From Candidatus Nanopelagicales bacterium (GTDB taxonomy: Bacteria; Actinomycetota; Actinomycetes; S36-B12): a stretch of DNA of 46,424 nucleotides. Under the pieces are notes generated by a model that was not told the origin of the DNA, searched no databases, and was given only the letters and a program-made list of their open reading frames with translations. Both the position numbers and the translations under genes were made by a program. The stretch covers positions 1 to 46,424 of the forward strand of contig SHUQ01000006.1 of assembly GCA_009694585.1 (NCBI GenBank). The letters run 5' to 3'. Shown here piece after piece: positions 1 to 7,155 of this stretch (positions within the stretch are counted from its first letter, which is position 1; every line of letters starts with the position of its first letter).

Positions 1-1887
1 ATCGCCTCCATGTATGCGGCTTACCACGGGCCAAAGGGCCTAATGAATATCGCCAATCGGGCACATCGTTATGCGAGCGTGTTTGCCGCTGGCGTGACCG
101 CGGCCGGTGGCAAGGTTCAGCACGCGTCGTTCTTTGACACTGTTGAAGTTGTCATCCCCGGTCATGCACAAGCGGTCTTCCAGCGTGCGGCTGAAAGCGG
201 AATCAATATCCGGTTGGTTGACGACAACACAATATCGATCTCAACCGATGAATTGACGAGCGCTGCACATCTGGAGGGAGTCTGGGATGCCCTTGCTATC
301 GCACTTCCGATCCTGGGTGATCTTCAGGTGGCCGATATCGATGATGGCTTGCTTGATGCGTGGGGTGGTGTGCCCGCGGGGCTACTTCGAAAAACTTCAT
401 TTTTGACCCACCCGGTATTTAATACTCACCACAGTGAAACTTCGATGCTTCGCTATTTACGCCGACTTGCCGATCGCGATATTGCACTTGATCGAGCGAT
501 GATTCCGCTCGGTTCATGCACCATGAAATTGAATGCCACCACCGAAATGGAGCCGATAACATGGCCGGGGTTCGCGGGCATTCATCCCTTTGCACCACTT
601 GATCAAGTTGCAGGGTATCTAGAGCTCATCGCTGACCTAGAGGCGTGGCTGGTGGAGATCACCGGATATGACGCGGTATCGCTTCAGCCAAACGCGGGGT
701 CGCAGGGGGAGTTTGCCGGGTTGTTGGCAATACGTGGCTACCACTTATCTCGTGGTGATTTTGCTCGCGATGTTTGTCTCATCCCAAGTAGCGCACACGG
801 CACGAACGCGGCCAGTGCCGTCATGGCTGGTATGCGGGTGGCTGTAGTGGCCTGCGACGAAAACGGCAACGTCGACATCGTCGATCTTAAAGCCAAGATC
901 GCTGAGCATGCTGATCAGCTGGCAGCCTTGATGATCACGTACCCGTCAACCCACGGAGTTTTCGAAACTGAGGTAGCCGATATCTGCGCCCTGCTTCACG
1001 ATGCTGGTGGGCAGGTTTATGTAGACGGAGCAAACCTAAATGCCCTAGTTGGTCTGGCCAAACCCGGCAAATTTGGCGCAGATGTTTCCCACTTGAACCT
1101 GCATAAAACATTTTGTATCCCGCACGGTGGTGGTGGCCCGGGCGTTGGCCCAGTTGCTGTGCGGTCGCATCTGGCGCCGTTCTTGCCATCGCATCCGCTG
1201 CGCCCAGAGGCGGGGCCCCTTGGCCGCGGTGATCTTGATGGGGGAGTGGGCCCGGTTAGTGGTGCCCCTTGGGGGAGCGCCGGCATCTTGCCGATTCCTT
1301 GGGCCTATATCCAGATGATGGGCCCCGACGGGTTGGTCAAGGCCACTCAGGTGGCAATCCTCTCGGCGAATTACGTCGCCAAGCGCCTTGCGGGGTATTA
1401 CCCGATTCTCTACACCGGTGCAGGTGGGCTCGTCGCCCATGAATGCATTTTGGATCTGCGGCAGATCAGCACAGAGTCCGGCGTGAGTGTCGAAGATGTG
1501 GCCAAGAGACTAATTGATTACGGGTTCCACGCACCGACCATGTCATTTCCGGTGGTTGGCACTTTAATGGTGGAGCCCACCGAGAGCGAAGATTTAATTG
1601 AGCTCGACCGGTTTATCAATGCGATGATTGCGATCAAGGCCGAGATAGATCAGGTTGGCTCCGGAGTGTGGCCACCCGATGATAATCCGTTGCGCAATGC
1701 ACCACACACCGCCAATTGCCTAATTGGGCCTTGGTCGCACCCATATCCCGCTCGACTCGGTGCTTATCCAACCGGGGCCAAAGTCATGGATAAATACTGG
1801 CCACCGGTGCGCCGCATCGACGGCGCCTACGGCGATCGCAACCTAGTGTGCTCCTGCCCAAGCTTGGAAGAATTGGCCTCGGTTTAG
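1..1887 (+). CDS. gcvP: Glycine dehydrogenase (decarboxylating), P-protein, 5'-truncated
   Basis: This is the P-protein of the glycine cleavage system, which decarboxylates glycine with pyridoxal phosphate and passes the aminomethyl group to the H-protein lipoate. The frame is open from base 1, so the gene begins outside the window; about 628 of the usual roughly 950 residues are visible. The PLP-binding lysine lies in the motif [18 protein letters not shown] (Lys at visible residue 369). The upstream motifs SCTMKLNA and [12 protein letters not shown] are typical of the C-terminal half of the fused homodimeric form. It ends at a TAG six bases from the convergent arsC stop. The identification is firm; the N-terminal half cannot be judged. 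Confidence 0.97.
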   Translation: MASMYAAYHGPKGLMNIANRAHRYASVFAAGVTAAGGKVQHASFFDTVEVVIPGHAQAVFQRAAESGINIRLVDDNTISISTDELTSAAHLEGVWDALAIALPILGDLQVADIDDGLLDAWGGVPAGLLRKTSFLTHPVFNTHHSETSMLRYLRRLADRDIALDRAMIPLGSCTMKLNATTEMEPITWPGFAGIHPFAPLDQVAGYLELIADLEAWLVEITGYDAVSLQPNAGSQGEFAGLLAIRGYHLSRGDFARDVCLIPSSAHGTNAASAVMAGMRVAVVACDENGNVDIVDLKAKIAEHADQLAALMITYPSTHGVFETEVADICALLHDAGGQVYVDGANLNALVGLAKPGKFGADVSHLNLHKTFCIPHGGGGPGVGPVAVRSHLAPFLPSHPLRPEAGPLGRGDLDGGVGPVSGAPWGSAGILPIPWAYIQMMGPDGLVKATQVAILSANYVAKRLAGYYPILYTGAGGLVAHECILDLRQISTESGVSVEDVAKRLIDYGFHAPTMSFPVVGTLMVEPTESEDLIELDRFINAMIAIKAEIDQVGSGVWPPDDNPLRNAPHTANCLIGPWSHPYPARLGAYPTGAKVMDKYWPPVRRIDGAYGDRNLVCSCPSLEELASV

Positions 1888-1893
1888 CGAGTA

Positions 1894-2544
1894 TTAGACG
1901 AAGACGCCAAGGTCAGCAAGTAGATTTGTTACTCGCCGTTTGATTTCATCGCGAATGGGGCGAATCGCATCGAGGTCGAGGCCCATGGGATCCTCGAGAA
2001 TCCAATCCTCATATTTCTTGCCCGGGTAGATGGGGCAAGCGTCGCCACAACCCATAGTGATGACGGCGTCGGCGGCACAAACGATCTCGTCGGTCCAGGG
2101 CTTCGGAAATTCACCTGAAATATCAATGCCCACCTCGGCCATTACTTCGATGGCCGCTGGGTTGACCTGGCTACCGGGCTCAGATCCACCCGACCAAGCA
2201 ATGGCGCGATCGCCGGCGAGCGCCTGGAAGAAGCCCATAGCCATCTGGGAACGCCCAGCATTGTGCACGCAAAGGAATAGCACTATTGGCCGGGTGTCTG
2301 TTGATTTACCTTCAACTCGTGCCAGGGCGAAAAGCCTTTCGCGAGCGAAGCGCTCAGCAAATAGTGGCAGCCACATAACAACGGTGAAGCGACCCGCGAA
2401 ATCATCGTATGACGTGTGTAAGAACCGTTCGATTGTTTCTGCCGCAAATTCGCCAGCAAACTCGCTTTGCAAACGAGATGCCGCGGCGAGTAGCACCAGC
2501 TGCTGCTCAAGTGATAAATCCTCGCGCCGATAACTGTCATTCAT
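1894..2544 (-). CDS. arsC: Arsenate reductase ArsC, mycothiol-coupled type, with N-terminal helical domain
   Basis: The 216-residue protein has two parts. Residues 1-85 look like the all-helical domain found ahead of some phosphatase-like arsenate reductases. Residues 86-216 are a low-molecular-weight phosphatase fold with the C-x5-R loop LCVHNAGRSQ (Cys92, Arg98) and the acid loop LEDP (Asp185). Further cysteines in MGCGDACP (Cys166, Cys170) resemble Corynebacterium glutamicum ArsC1, where arsenate is reduced through a mycothiol adduct. That fits mshC elsewhere in this window. The gene overlaps the upstream ArsR-fusion gene by four bases (ATGA), so the two are probably translationally coupled. 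No arsenite efflux gene (ACR3 or ArsB) follows; the next gene is convergent gcvP. The enzyme class is confident; the reductant is inferred. Confidence 0.88.
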   Translation of the reverse strand: MNDSYRREDLSLEQQLVLLAAASRLQSEFAGEFAAETIERFLHTSYDDFAGRFTVVMWLPLFAERFARERLFALARVEGKSTDTRPIVLFLCVHNAGRSQMAMGFFQALAGDRAIAWSGGSEPGSQVNPAAIEVMAEVGIDISGEFPKPWTDEIVCAADAVITMGCGDACPIYPGKKYEDWILEDPMGLDLDAIRPIRDEIKRRVTNLLADLGVFV

Positions 2545-3239
2545 GCGGATTTCCTCTTCTTTCGGGTTGGAGTTTGAACATGGGGGGCAAGGACCAATAC
2601 GCGGCTTCGGATCTCATCAAATGTCTGCGCAAATGCGGCATCACTTCCAACTCGAGCCGGATCTGCGATAGACCAATGCAGGCGGGGATTTCTCCGATTT
2701 ACTAACTTCTCATTCACACCATCGCAGACCGACACGACTAAATCAGATGGCTTTAAGACCTCATCTAGGTCACGCGGCTCTCTTTGCTCGAGCACCAATC
2801 CTGCCCGTCGAACCGCAGTGCGTGTGCGCGGATTGATCCGAAAAGCCGGATCGGTGCCGGCAGAACTCACTGGAACATTACTAACTTCGCGCCAGATTGC
2901 CTCAGCCATTACCGAGCGGGCCGAGTTTTCGGTACAGACAAATACCACGCGACGAGTACTGATTGCCGAGGCAGCGGGCAGGAGCTCATCGAACCCGTCT
3001 AGCTCAAGGTGCAAGTAGGTGCGGCGGCCATCGGCCTGGGATCGTGTTCTGGTTATCAGGCCGACCTCGGTCAAGATCTTGAGGTGGTGGGCCAACAGGT
3101 TGCCCGGGATCTGAAGGCTGGCCGTCAAAGTGTCGGGCGAGAGATCACCATCGTGTAAAAGATCAGCGATGGCCAGGCGCACGGGATCGCCCAAGGCGGC
3201 AAATCTAGCCACCCGGCTTGAATAATGATCAGTAACCAT
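2541..3239 (-). CDS. ArsR-family repressor fused to a low-molecular-weight phosphatase/arsenate reductase domain
   Basis: The 232-residue protein joins a winged-helix ArsR DNA-binding domain (residues 1-90, with recognition region GNLLAHHLKILTEVGL) to a phosphatase-like domain with the loop VCTENSARS (Cys102, Arg108) and an IADP acid loop. The start is placed at 3239 rather than the upstream in-frame ATG at 3254, because a strong promoter (TTGACA, 16 bases, TATATT) ends exactly six bases before this ATG, implying a leaderless message. The ArsR part contains no cysteine, so the usual trithiolate arsenite site is missing; the phosphatase domain may be the sensor. It is first in an operon with arsC. 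Fusion proteins of this kind are known in Actinobacteria, but what they sense is not settled. Confidence 0.85.
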   Translation of the reverse strand: MVTDHYSSRVARFAALGDPVRLAIADLLHDGDLSPDTLTASLQIPGNLLAHHLKILTEVGLITRTRSQADGRRTYLHLELDGFDELLPAASAISTRRVVFVCTENSARSVMAEAIWREVSNVPVSSAGTDPAFRINPRTRTAVRRAGLVLEQREPRDLDEVLKPSDLVVSVCDGVNEKLVNRRNPRLHWSIADPARVGSDAAFAQTFDEIRSRVLVLAPHVQTPTRKKRKSA

Positions 3240-3245
3240 TGACTC

Positions 3246-3273
3246 AATATACACTGACCAATACGGTTGTCAA
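3246..3273 (-). promoter_or_regulatory. Strong promoter and likely operator of the arsR-arsC operon
   Basis: On the minus strand there is a -35 box TTGACA (3268-3273), a 16-base spacer and a -10 box TATATT (3246-3251), followed after six bases by the ATG at 3239. An imperfect inverted repeat TGACCAA / TTGTCA (3255-3261 and 3267-3272) fills the spacer and overlaps the -35 box, which is where a repressor would bind. The boxes are seen directly; the operator role is inferred. Confidence 0.75.
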
Positions 3274-3317
3274 GGGTGCCGTCGCGGCAATTTCATCCAG
3301 CGGGAGACTAGGGGAGA

Positions 3318-3344
3318 GGTGAAAACCCGACCAGCGCTTTCACC
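3318..3344. repeat. Inverted repeat, 7-bp perfect arms
   Basis: GGTGAAA at 3318-3324 is perfectly complementary to TTTCACC at 3338-3344 across a 13-base loop. A G4/C6 run pair follows at 3356-3367. No T-tract follows, so it is not an obvious intrinsic terminator in either direction. It may be part of a folded RNA in the rbpA upstream region. Confidence 0.5.
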
Positions 3345-3604
3345 GATGTGGTTTAGGGGAGCCCCCCATTGAGCGTAAATCAGGATGATTATCACGAAAA
3401 GTTATCGGGCCTTTAGGATTTTGCGAAAGAGAACCAATCGAGATCCACCAGGCTTTTCCCGGTGCCGCGAAAGACCAGCTAGATAGCTAGCTCCCCAACC
3501 GGATTTTCTAGCTGAGCAGTAAATGCTTTATAGCCTTTCTAGGCGGTGGAGCATCAAGTTGAAAATAGTCGAGGCTCGCGGATGGTGGTACGCCAGATTC
3601 CTAA

Positions 3605-3623
3605 TTGACATAATGTGCATTAT
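3605..3623. promoter_or_regulatory. Palindrome overlapping a TTGACA box
   Basis: TTGACA at 3605-3610 matches a -35 consensus and runs into ATAATG-TG-CATTAT, a perfect 6+2+6 inverted repeat. This looks like an operator for a dimeric regulator, or a promoter with an operator, about 280 bases upstream of rbpA. No good -10 box is found at 16-18 bases from it, so promoter activity is uncertain. Confidence 0.4.
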
Positions 3624-3900
3624 CGGCACTTGCAGGATGGCCCCGTTTGCGATTTAGGACAATTCTTCCCCCGCTACCCAAGATGCGATGGGGTTTAGGA
3701 GCCCCTGAGTCAGGTGCGCCCGGTTTCGGTCCGCCGAGCACACCCCCTCGGTTTTACCCGACCAGGAGCTCTTAGCCGGATCGCAGGATGGCAGCAGTGG
3801 AATCTGGGCTGCCGGGAACCAATCGCCCCTCCGTTACGTCCAAATCACAACTTCGGCGACTCGGACATGCGGGCGGCCTGCTGACTTGGAAGGACCGGCC

Positions 3901-4269
3901 GTGAAATCAGCAGCGATGCGTGGCACCGGACTCGGAGCCATCAGCTATGAAAATGACCGATCGGTCGAAGCCCCTGAGTGCGAGATCGTGAGTTACTCCT
4001 GTTCGCAGGGTCATCAATCCGTTATTCCATTCTCAGTTGAGGCCGAAGAGATCCCGCTTACCTGGATCTGCCGCTGCGGACGCGAAGCTGGCGCAGTAAC
4101 CCAGGTACCGAAAATGGCATCGGTGACCATCTCGGAGCCACGTGTGCAGCGCACGCATTGGGACATGCTTTTGGAACGACGAACCATCGCTGATCTGCAA
4201 GAGTTGCTAAATGAGCGATTGGCGGTAATGCGCAACCAATTGGCCGAAGCGCAGCGCCTATCTGCTTGA
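3901..4269 (+). CDS. rbpA: RNA polymerase-binding protein RbpA
   Basis: RbpA binds actinobacterial RNA polymerase and group 1/2 sigma factors and stabilises the open complex. The 122-residue product has the zinc-type core with SCSQGH (Cys34, His38) and WICRCG (Cys57, Cys59), as in the Streptomyces form, followed by a linker and the C-terminal sigma-interaction domain with the hallmark THWDMLLERRTIADLQELL. The GTG start at 3901 is chosen because GGAAGGA lies six bases upstream; an in-frame TTG at 3886 lacks such support. Unlike many genes here it is ribosome-site led and sits after a long non-coding region, suggesting regulated expression. It is convergent with fxsA. Confidence 0.93.
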   Translation: MKSAAMRGTGLGAISYENDRSVEAPECEIVSYSCSQGHQSVIPFSVEAEEIPLTWICRCGREAGAVTQVPKMASVTISEPRVQRTHWDMLLERRTIADLQELLNERLAVMRNQLAEAQRLSA

Positions 4270-4295
4270 GGGAAATGCAGCTGCAATCAATTTAG

Positions 4296-4823
4296 TTAAA
4301 CTGGGCCTTCGATAGAGGGCCCAGATCGCTTTGCCTGGCTTTGATTTGCTGATTTGGAATCGTCATTTTGGGTGTCGACATCTGTCACGACTTCACCAAC
4401 TACCAAATCCCCTTGCGCAAAAGTCGGTGCATCCGAGGGCGCCTGCACGAAACTGACCGTATTGGTTAAGCCGGCAGCGGAGATCCGACGGGCAACCCGT
4501 CGGCGAATAAACTCTTTGACCGGCGGCAGTAAAATCACGAGCCCAATAAGGTCAGTACAAAATCCCGGAATTGCAATAAGTAAGCCAGCGATGAAAGTCA
4601 GTGAGTGCGAGCCCGCTTCGCCATCGGGTAGGCGGCCGCTGCGACCCGCCACTCGAACACTTTCGAAGGCAGCGGAGCCTGCCCGGCGCATTACATAAAA
4701 TCCAATCGGAATGCCCGCCAGCAAAATCAAGAGCGTCCAGACCCAGCCTAAGACCTGCGCCATCACCCACGTTGCCATGATCTCAAGCAGTGGATATCCG
4801 AAGAAGAGCACCCGCAAACGCAT
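4296..4823 (-). CDS. fxsA: FxsA-family membrane protein
   Basis: The 175-residue protein has the FxsA pattern: an N-terminal hydrophobic segment (LRVLFFGYPLLEIMATWVMA), a second near residues 28-45, a cytoplasmic stretch with the repeated-family signature, and a C-terminal hydrophobic segment around LTFIAGLLIAIPGFCTD before a basic RRRVARR. A charged, disordered tail follows from about residue 125. In E. coli FxsA relieves exclusion of phage T7 by F plasmids, but its normal function is unknown. It is the last gene of the operon with lnt and ppm1, eight bases after ppm1. The same neighbourhood (fxsA near ppm1 and rbpA) occurs in mycobacteria. Confidence 0.85.
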   Translation of the reverse strand: MRLRVLFFGYPLLEIMATWVMAQVLGWVWTLLILLAGIPIGFYVMRRAGSAAFESVRVAGRSGRLPDGEAGSHSLTFIAGLLIAIPGFCTDLIGLVILLPPVKEFIRRRVARRISAAGLTNTVSFVQAPSDAPTFAQGDLVVGEVVTDVDTQNDDSKSANQSQAKRSGPSIEGPV

Positions 4824-4831
4824 AGTGGGAC

Positions 4832-5611
4832 CTAGGATCCTTGTTTTCGACTTTGTGTTCTCTTTCGCTGGGCGGTACGCCGGACGCGAGTCACTCGATC
4901 ATCAAATCCCCAAACGGTTACCCGCCATAACGCCTCAAAGACGATGCGCTGACTCATCTTGCTGGTACCAAGTGCACGTTCAACGAAGGTGATGGGTACT
5001 TCGGTGACGACTAGGCCACGTTGAACCGCACGCCAGGCGAGGTCGACCTGAAAGCAGTAGCCCTGTGATGCCACGTTATGCAGATCGAGTTTACGCAAGG
5101 TATCGGCGCGGAAGGCGCGGTATCCTCCGGTTGCATCGTGCAGCGGGACTCCGAGCATGGAACGAGTGTAGAAATTGCCCCCGCGCGAAAGTATCTCGCG
5201 ACCCTTTGACCAGTTCTCGGTGCCGCCGCCGGCTATCCAGCGCGAGCCCAGCACTAGGTCAGCACCGCGCAATGCGGTCAGTAGGCGAGGCAGCTGCTCT
5301 GGCTGATGTGAACCATCGGCATCCATTTCGACGATAACGTCATAATCGTGTTGGAGCGCCCACGAGAAGCCGGCAAGATAAGCCGCACCAAGTCCTTCCT
5401 TGCCGAGTCGGTGCATGACGTGCATTCTGGGGTCATCGGTGGCTAACCCATCGGCAATTTGGCCGGTGCCATCGGGTGAATTGTCATCGATCACCAAGAT
5501 ATCTACTTCGGGTACCGAAGTCCGGACTCGGCCAACTATCGCGGGCAGGGACTGGCGTTCATTGAATGTCGGGATAATGACAACAATGCGCCCGAGATCT
5601 TCAAAAGTCAC
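4832..5611 (-). CDS. ppm1: Polyprenol monophosphomannose synthase (GT2 family)
   Basis: The enzyme transfers mannose from GDP-mannose to polyprenyl phosphate, making the donor for membrane mannosylations such as protein O-mannosylation and lipoglycans. The 259-residue protein shows the GT2 features: VIIPTFNERQSLPAIV at the N-terminus, DDNSPDGTG (residues 42-50), and the metal-binding DAD in EMDADGSHQPEQ (residues 97-99). There are no C-terminal membrane helices, unlike some eukaryotic-type DPM enzymes. It overlaps the stop of lnt by four bases (ATGA). In M. tuberculosis the same two activities are one protein, with Lnt first and Ppm second, matching this order. Confidence 0.92.
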   Translation of the reverse strand: MTFEDLGRIVVIIPTFNERQSLPAIVGRVRTSVPEVDILVIDDNSPDGTGQIADGLATDDPRMHVMHRLGKEGLGAAYLAGFSWALQHDYDVIVEMDADGSHQPEQLPRLLTALRGADLVLGSRWIAGGGTENWSKGREILSRGGNFYTRSMLGVPLHDATGGYRAFRADTLRKLDLHNVASQGYCFQVDLAWRAVQRGLVVTEVPITFVERALGTSKMSQRIVFEALWRVTVWGFDDRVTRVRRTAQRKRTQSRKQGS

Positions 5612-7155
5612 ATCCCCAGCCTACGTTCACGGCGTCGCCGGCTACGCTGCCGGATACTCAAAATCACACCCGCCCCGAGGGCGAGGATCCCTAGACCGGC
5701 CAGAAACAACTCCGGCACTGCGCCCAAATGGCCCGCGATGGTGCGCCCTTCTGCAAGAGCCACCGGGACTACCAGCGAACCCACCTCACCTTGCTGCATT
5801 GCCGTTTGCACCACACCATCGGCGGTGATGAACGCTGACACCCCGGTTGTTGCCGCGACCACCACCGTGCGCCCCGTCTCGATGGCACGGAGTCGTTCGA
5901 TCTGAAGTTGCTGCTCCGGCTGGGCTGAACCAGCGAAGGTCGCGTTGTTGGTCTGTACCGTGATTACCTCCGCCCCACCGGCCACCAGGGCCTTCATCAC
6001 TTCATCATCGGATACCTCGAAGCAGATCACATCTCCAACCAGCACTCCCCCGATCTCAAGGAGTCCAGGCTTATCGCCGGCCAGAAAATCGCGTTGAATC
6101 TGTTCGAAGCGGCCCAAAAGCGCGCTCAACTCTTTTCGCATCGGCACGTACTCACCAAATGGCACGGGATGGTTTTTGATATATTGAGCGCTCGGGCCTG
6201 TAACGGGATTCCAAACCACTCCCATATTCCAAACCCCCATTGGATTACCCGGGACGTCAACGACTGCACCAACGAGGATCGGGGCATTGATGGCTACCGC
6301 AGCGCGGGTGATGTCGGTGGCGACCGATTGATCCAGGAAGGGGTTGATGTCGGTGGAATTTTCCGGCCAAAGCACAAATGCCGGTTGCTCGATCTCGCCG
6401 CCTCGTACCTTATTCGCCAACAACAAAGTCTGCGACACATGGTTTTCCAATACCTGGTGGCGGACATCCATCACACTAAGCCCCAATTGTGGAGTGCCGC
6501 CCTGCACTGCCGCAATGACAACCGAACGCGGTGAATTAGTACCAAGACCAATTGGAATTTGCCAACCGAGGATCAAAACCACCACGAAGACCGTGGCCCA
6601 AACTATGCCGCCCGTGCGCTGCCGGCGATGGGTGGCTATGGCCGCGGCCAACAAACTGGTGCCCGCAAGTGCCACGACAAAAGTCACCCCCGGCCGGCCG
6701 ATAAGGGTGGCGTACTTGCCTAGCAGCGTTCCGGCTTGTGCAAATGCCAGATCACCCCACGCGAACCCGCCCCAAGGTACTCGACCACGCAGTGCCTCTT
6801 GGCTGACCCAAAGACAGGGCACCCAAATAGGCCAACCGGGAAGCCGAGTGACCAATGCGATACCCATGCCCATCAGGGCTAGCCAGCATGCGCAAAGCAA
6901 AGTCAGGAGAGCCCACGCATCAATACCTGGTATTGCCATCCAGGAAATCAGCGGTAAAAAGTAAACAAATCCGGTCAGGAGCGCAAGGCCAAATGACCGC
7001 TTGAGGGATGCGCGGTAGATGGCGATCGTTAGAAGCAGCACACCAACAGGGGAAAGCATGCCGATACCTATAGGTGGAAATGCCAGATAGAAGCACACCC
7101 CCGAGGTGATCGCAAGGACCAAACCAACAGGAGCGGAAACCAATTGCTTTCTCAT
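5608..7155 (-). CDS. lnt: Apolipoprotein N-acyltransferase
   Basis: Lnt adds the third acyl chain to the N-terminal cysteine of lipoproteins in the cytoplasmic membrane. The 515-residue protein has about six hydrophobic segments in residues 10-205, then a nitrilase-like domain with the catalytic triad visible as LWPENST (Glu265), IKNHPVPFGEYVP (Lys327) and VGDVICFEVS (Cys378). A final hydrophobic segment near 480-500 is followed by a basic tail. It overlaps the amidohydrolase start side and ppm1 by four bases each, so it is embedded in a tightly coupled operon. At least one lipoprotein substrate, the FKBP-type isomerase, is encoded in this window. Confidence 0.93.
   Translation of the reverse strand: MRKQLVSAPVGLVLAITSGVCFYLAFPPIGIGMLSPVGVLLLTIAIYRASLKRSFGLALLTGFVYFLPLISWMAIPGIDAWALLTLLCACWLALMGMGIALVTRLPGWPIWVPCLWVSQEALRGRVPWGGFAWGDLAFAQAGTLLGKYATLIGRPGVTFVVALAGTSLLAAAIATHRRQRTGGIVWATVFVVVLILGWQIPIGLGTNSPRSVVIAAVQGGTPQLGLSVMDVRHQVLENHVSQTLLLANKVRGGEIEQPAFVLWPENSTDINPFLDQSVATDITRAAVAINAPILVGAVVDVPGNPMGVWNMGVVWNPVTGPSAQYIKNHPVPFGEYVPMRKELSALLGRFEQIQRDFLAGDKPGLLEIGGVLVGDVICFEVSDDEVMKALVAGGAEVITVQTNNATFAGSAQPEQQLQIERLRAIETGRTVVVAATTGVSAFITADGVVQTAMQQGEVGSLVVPVALAEGRTIAGHLGAVPELFLAGLGILALGAGVILSIRQRSRRRRERRLGM

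Larger units (their letters stand above)
3274..3900. other. Long non-coding region upstream of rbpA, with hairpins and a palindrome
   Basis: About 630 bases contain no plausible coding frame. I see a hairpin GGTGAAA / TTTCACC (3318-3324, 3338-3344), a G-run facing a C-run (3356-3367), an AGCTAG / CTAGCT pair (3485-3490, 3508-3513), the palindrome ATAATG-TG-CATTAT beside a TTGACA (3605-3623), and a GGCAGC / GCTGCC hairpin (3790-3815 region) close to rbpA. I could not match it to tRNA, tmRNA, RNase P RNA, SRP RNA or any riboswitch family I know. It could be a long regulated rbpA leader or hold a small RNA. This is by far the longest gap in an otherwise tightly packed window. Confidence 0.55.

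Noticed and set aside
1045-1440. 131-codon open frame opposite gcvP
   Set aside because: It lies opposite the PLP-binding region of gcvP and its composition reflects the opposite strand.
3581-3594. T-box-like string GGTGGTACG in the rbpA upstream region
   Set aside because: It lacks the full T-box sequence and a terminator, and the downstream gene is neither an amino acid nor a tRNA synthetase gene.
3708-3750. SRP-RNA-like bases (GTCAGG then CCGAGCAC)
   Set aside because: The GGAA tetraloop and the flanking paired helix of 4.5S RNA are absent.
6344-6964. 206-codon open frame opposite lnt
   Set aside because: It is antisense to well-conserved lnt, including its catalytic region, and resembles no protein family.
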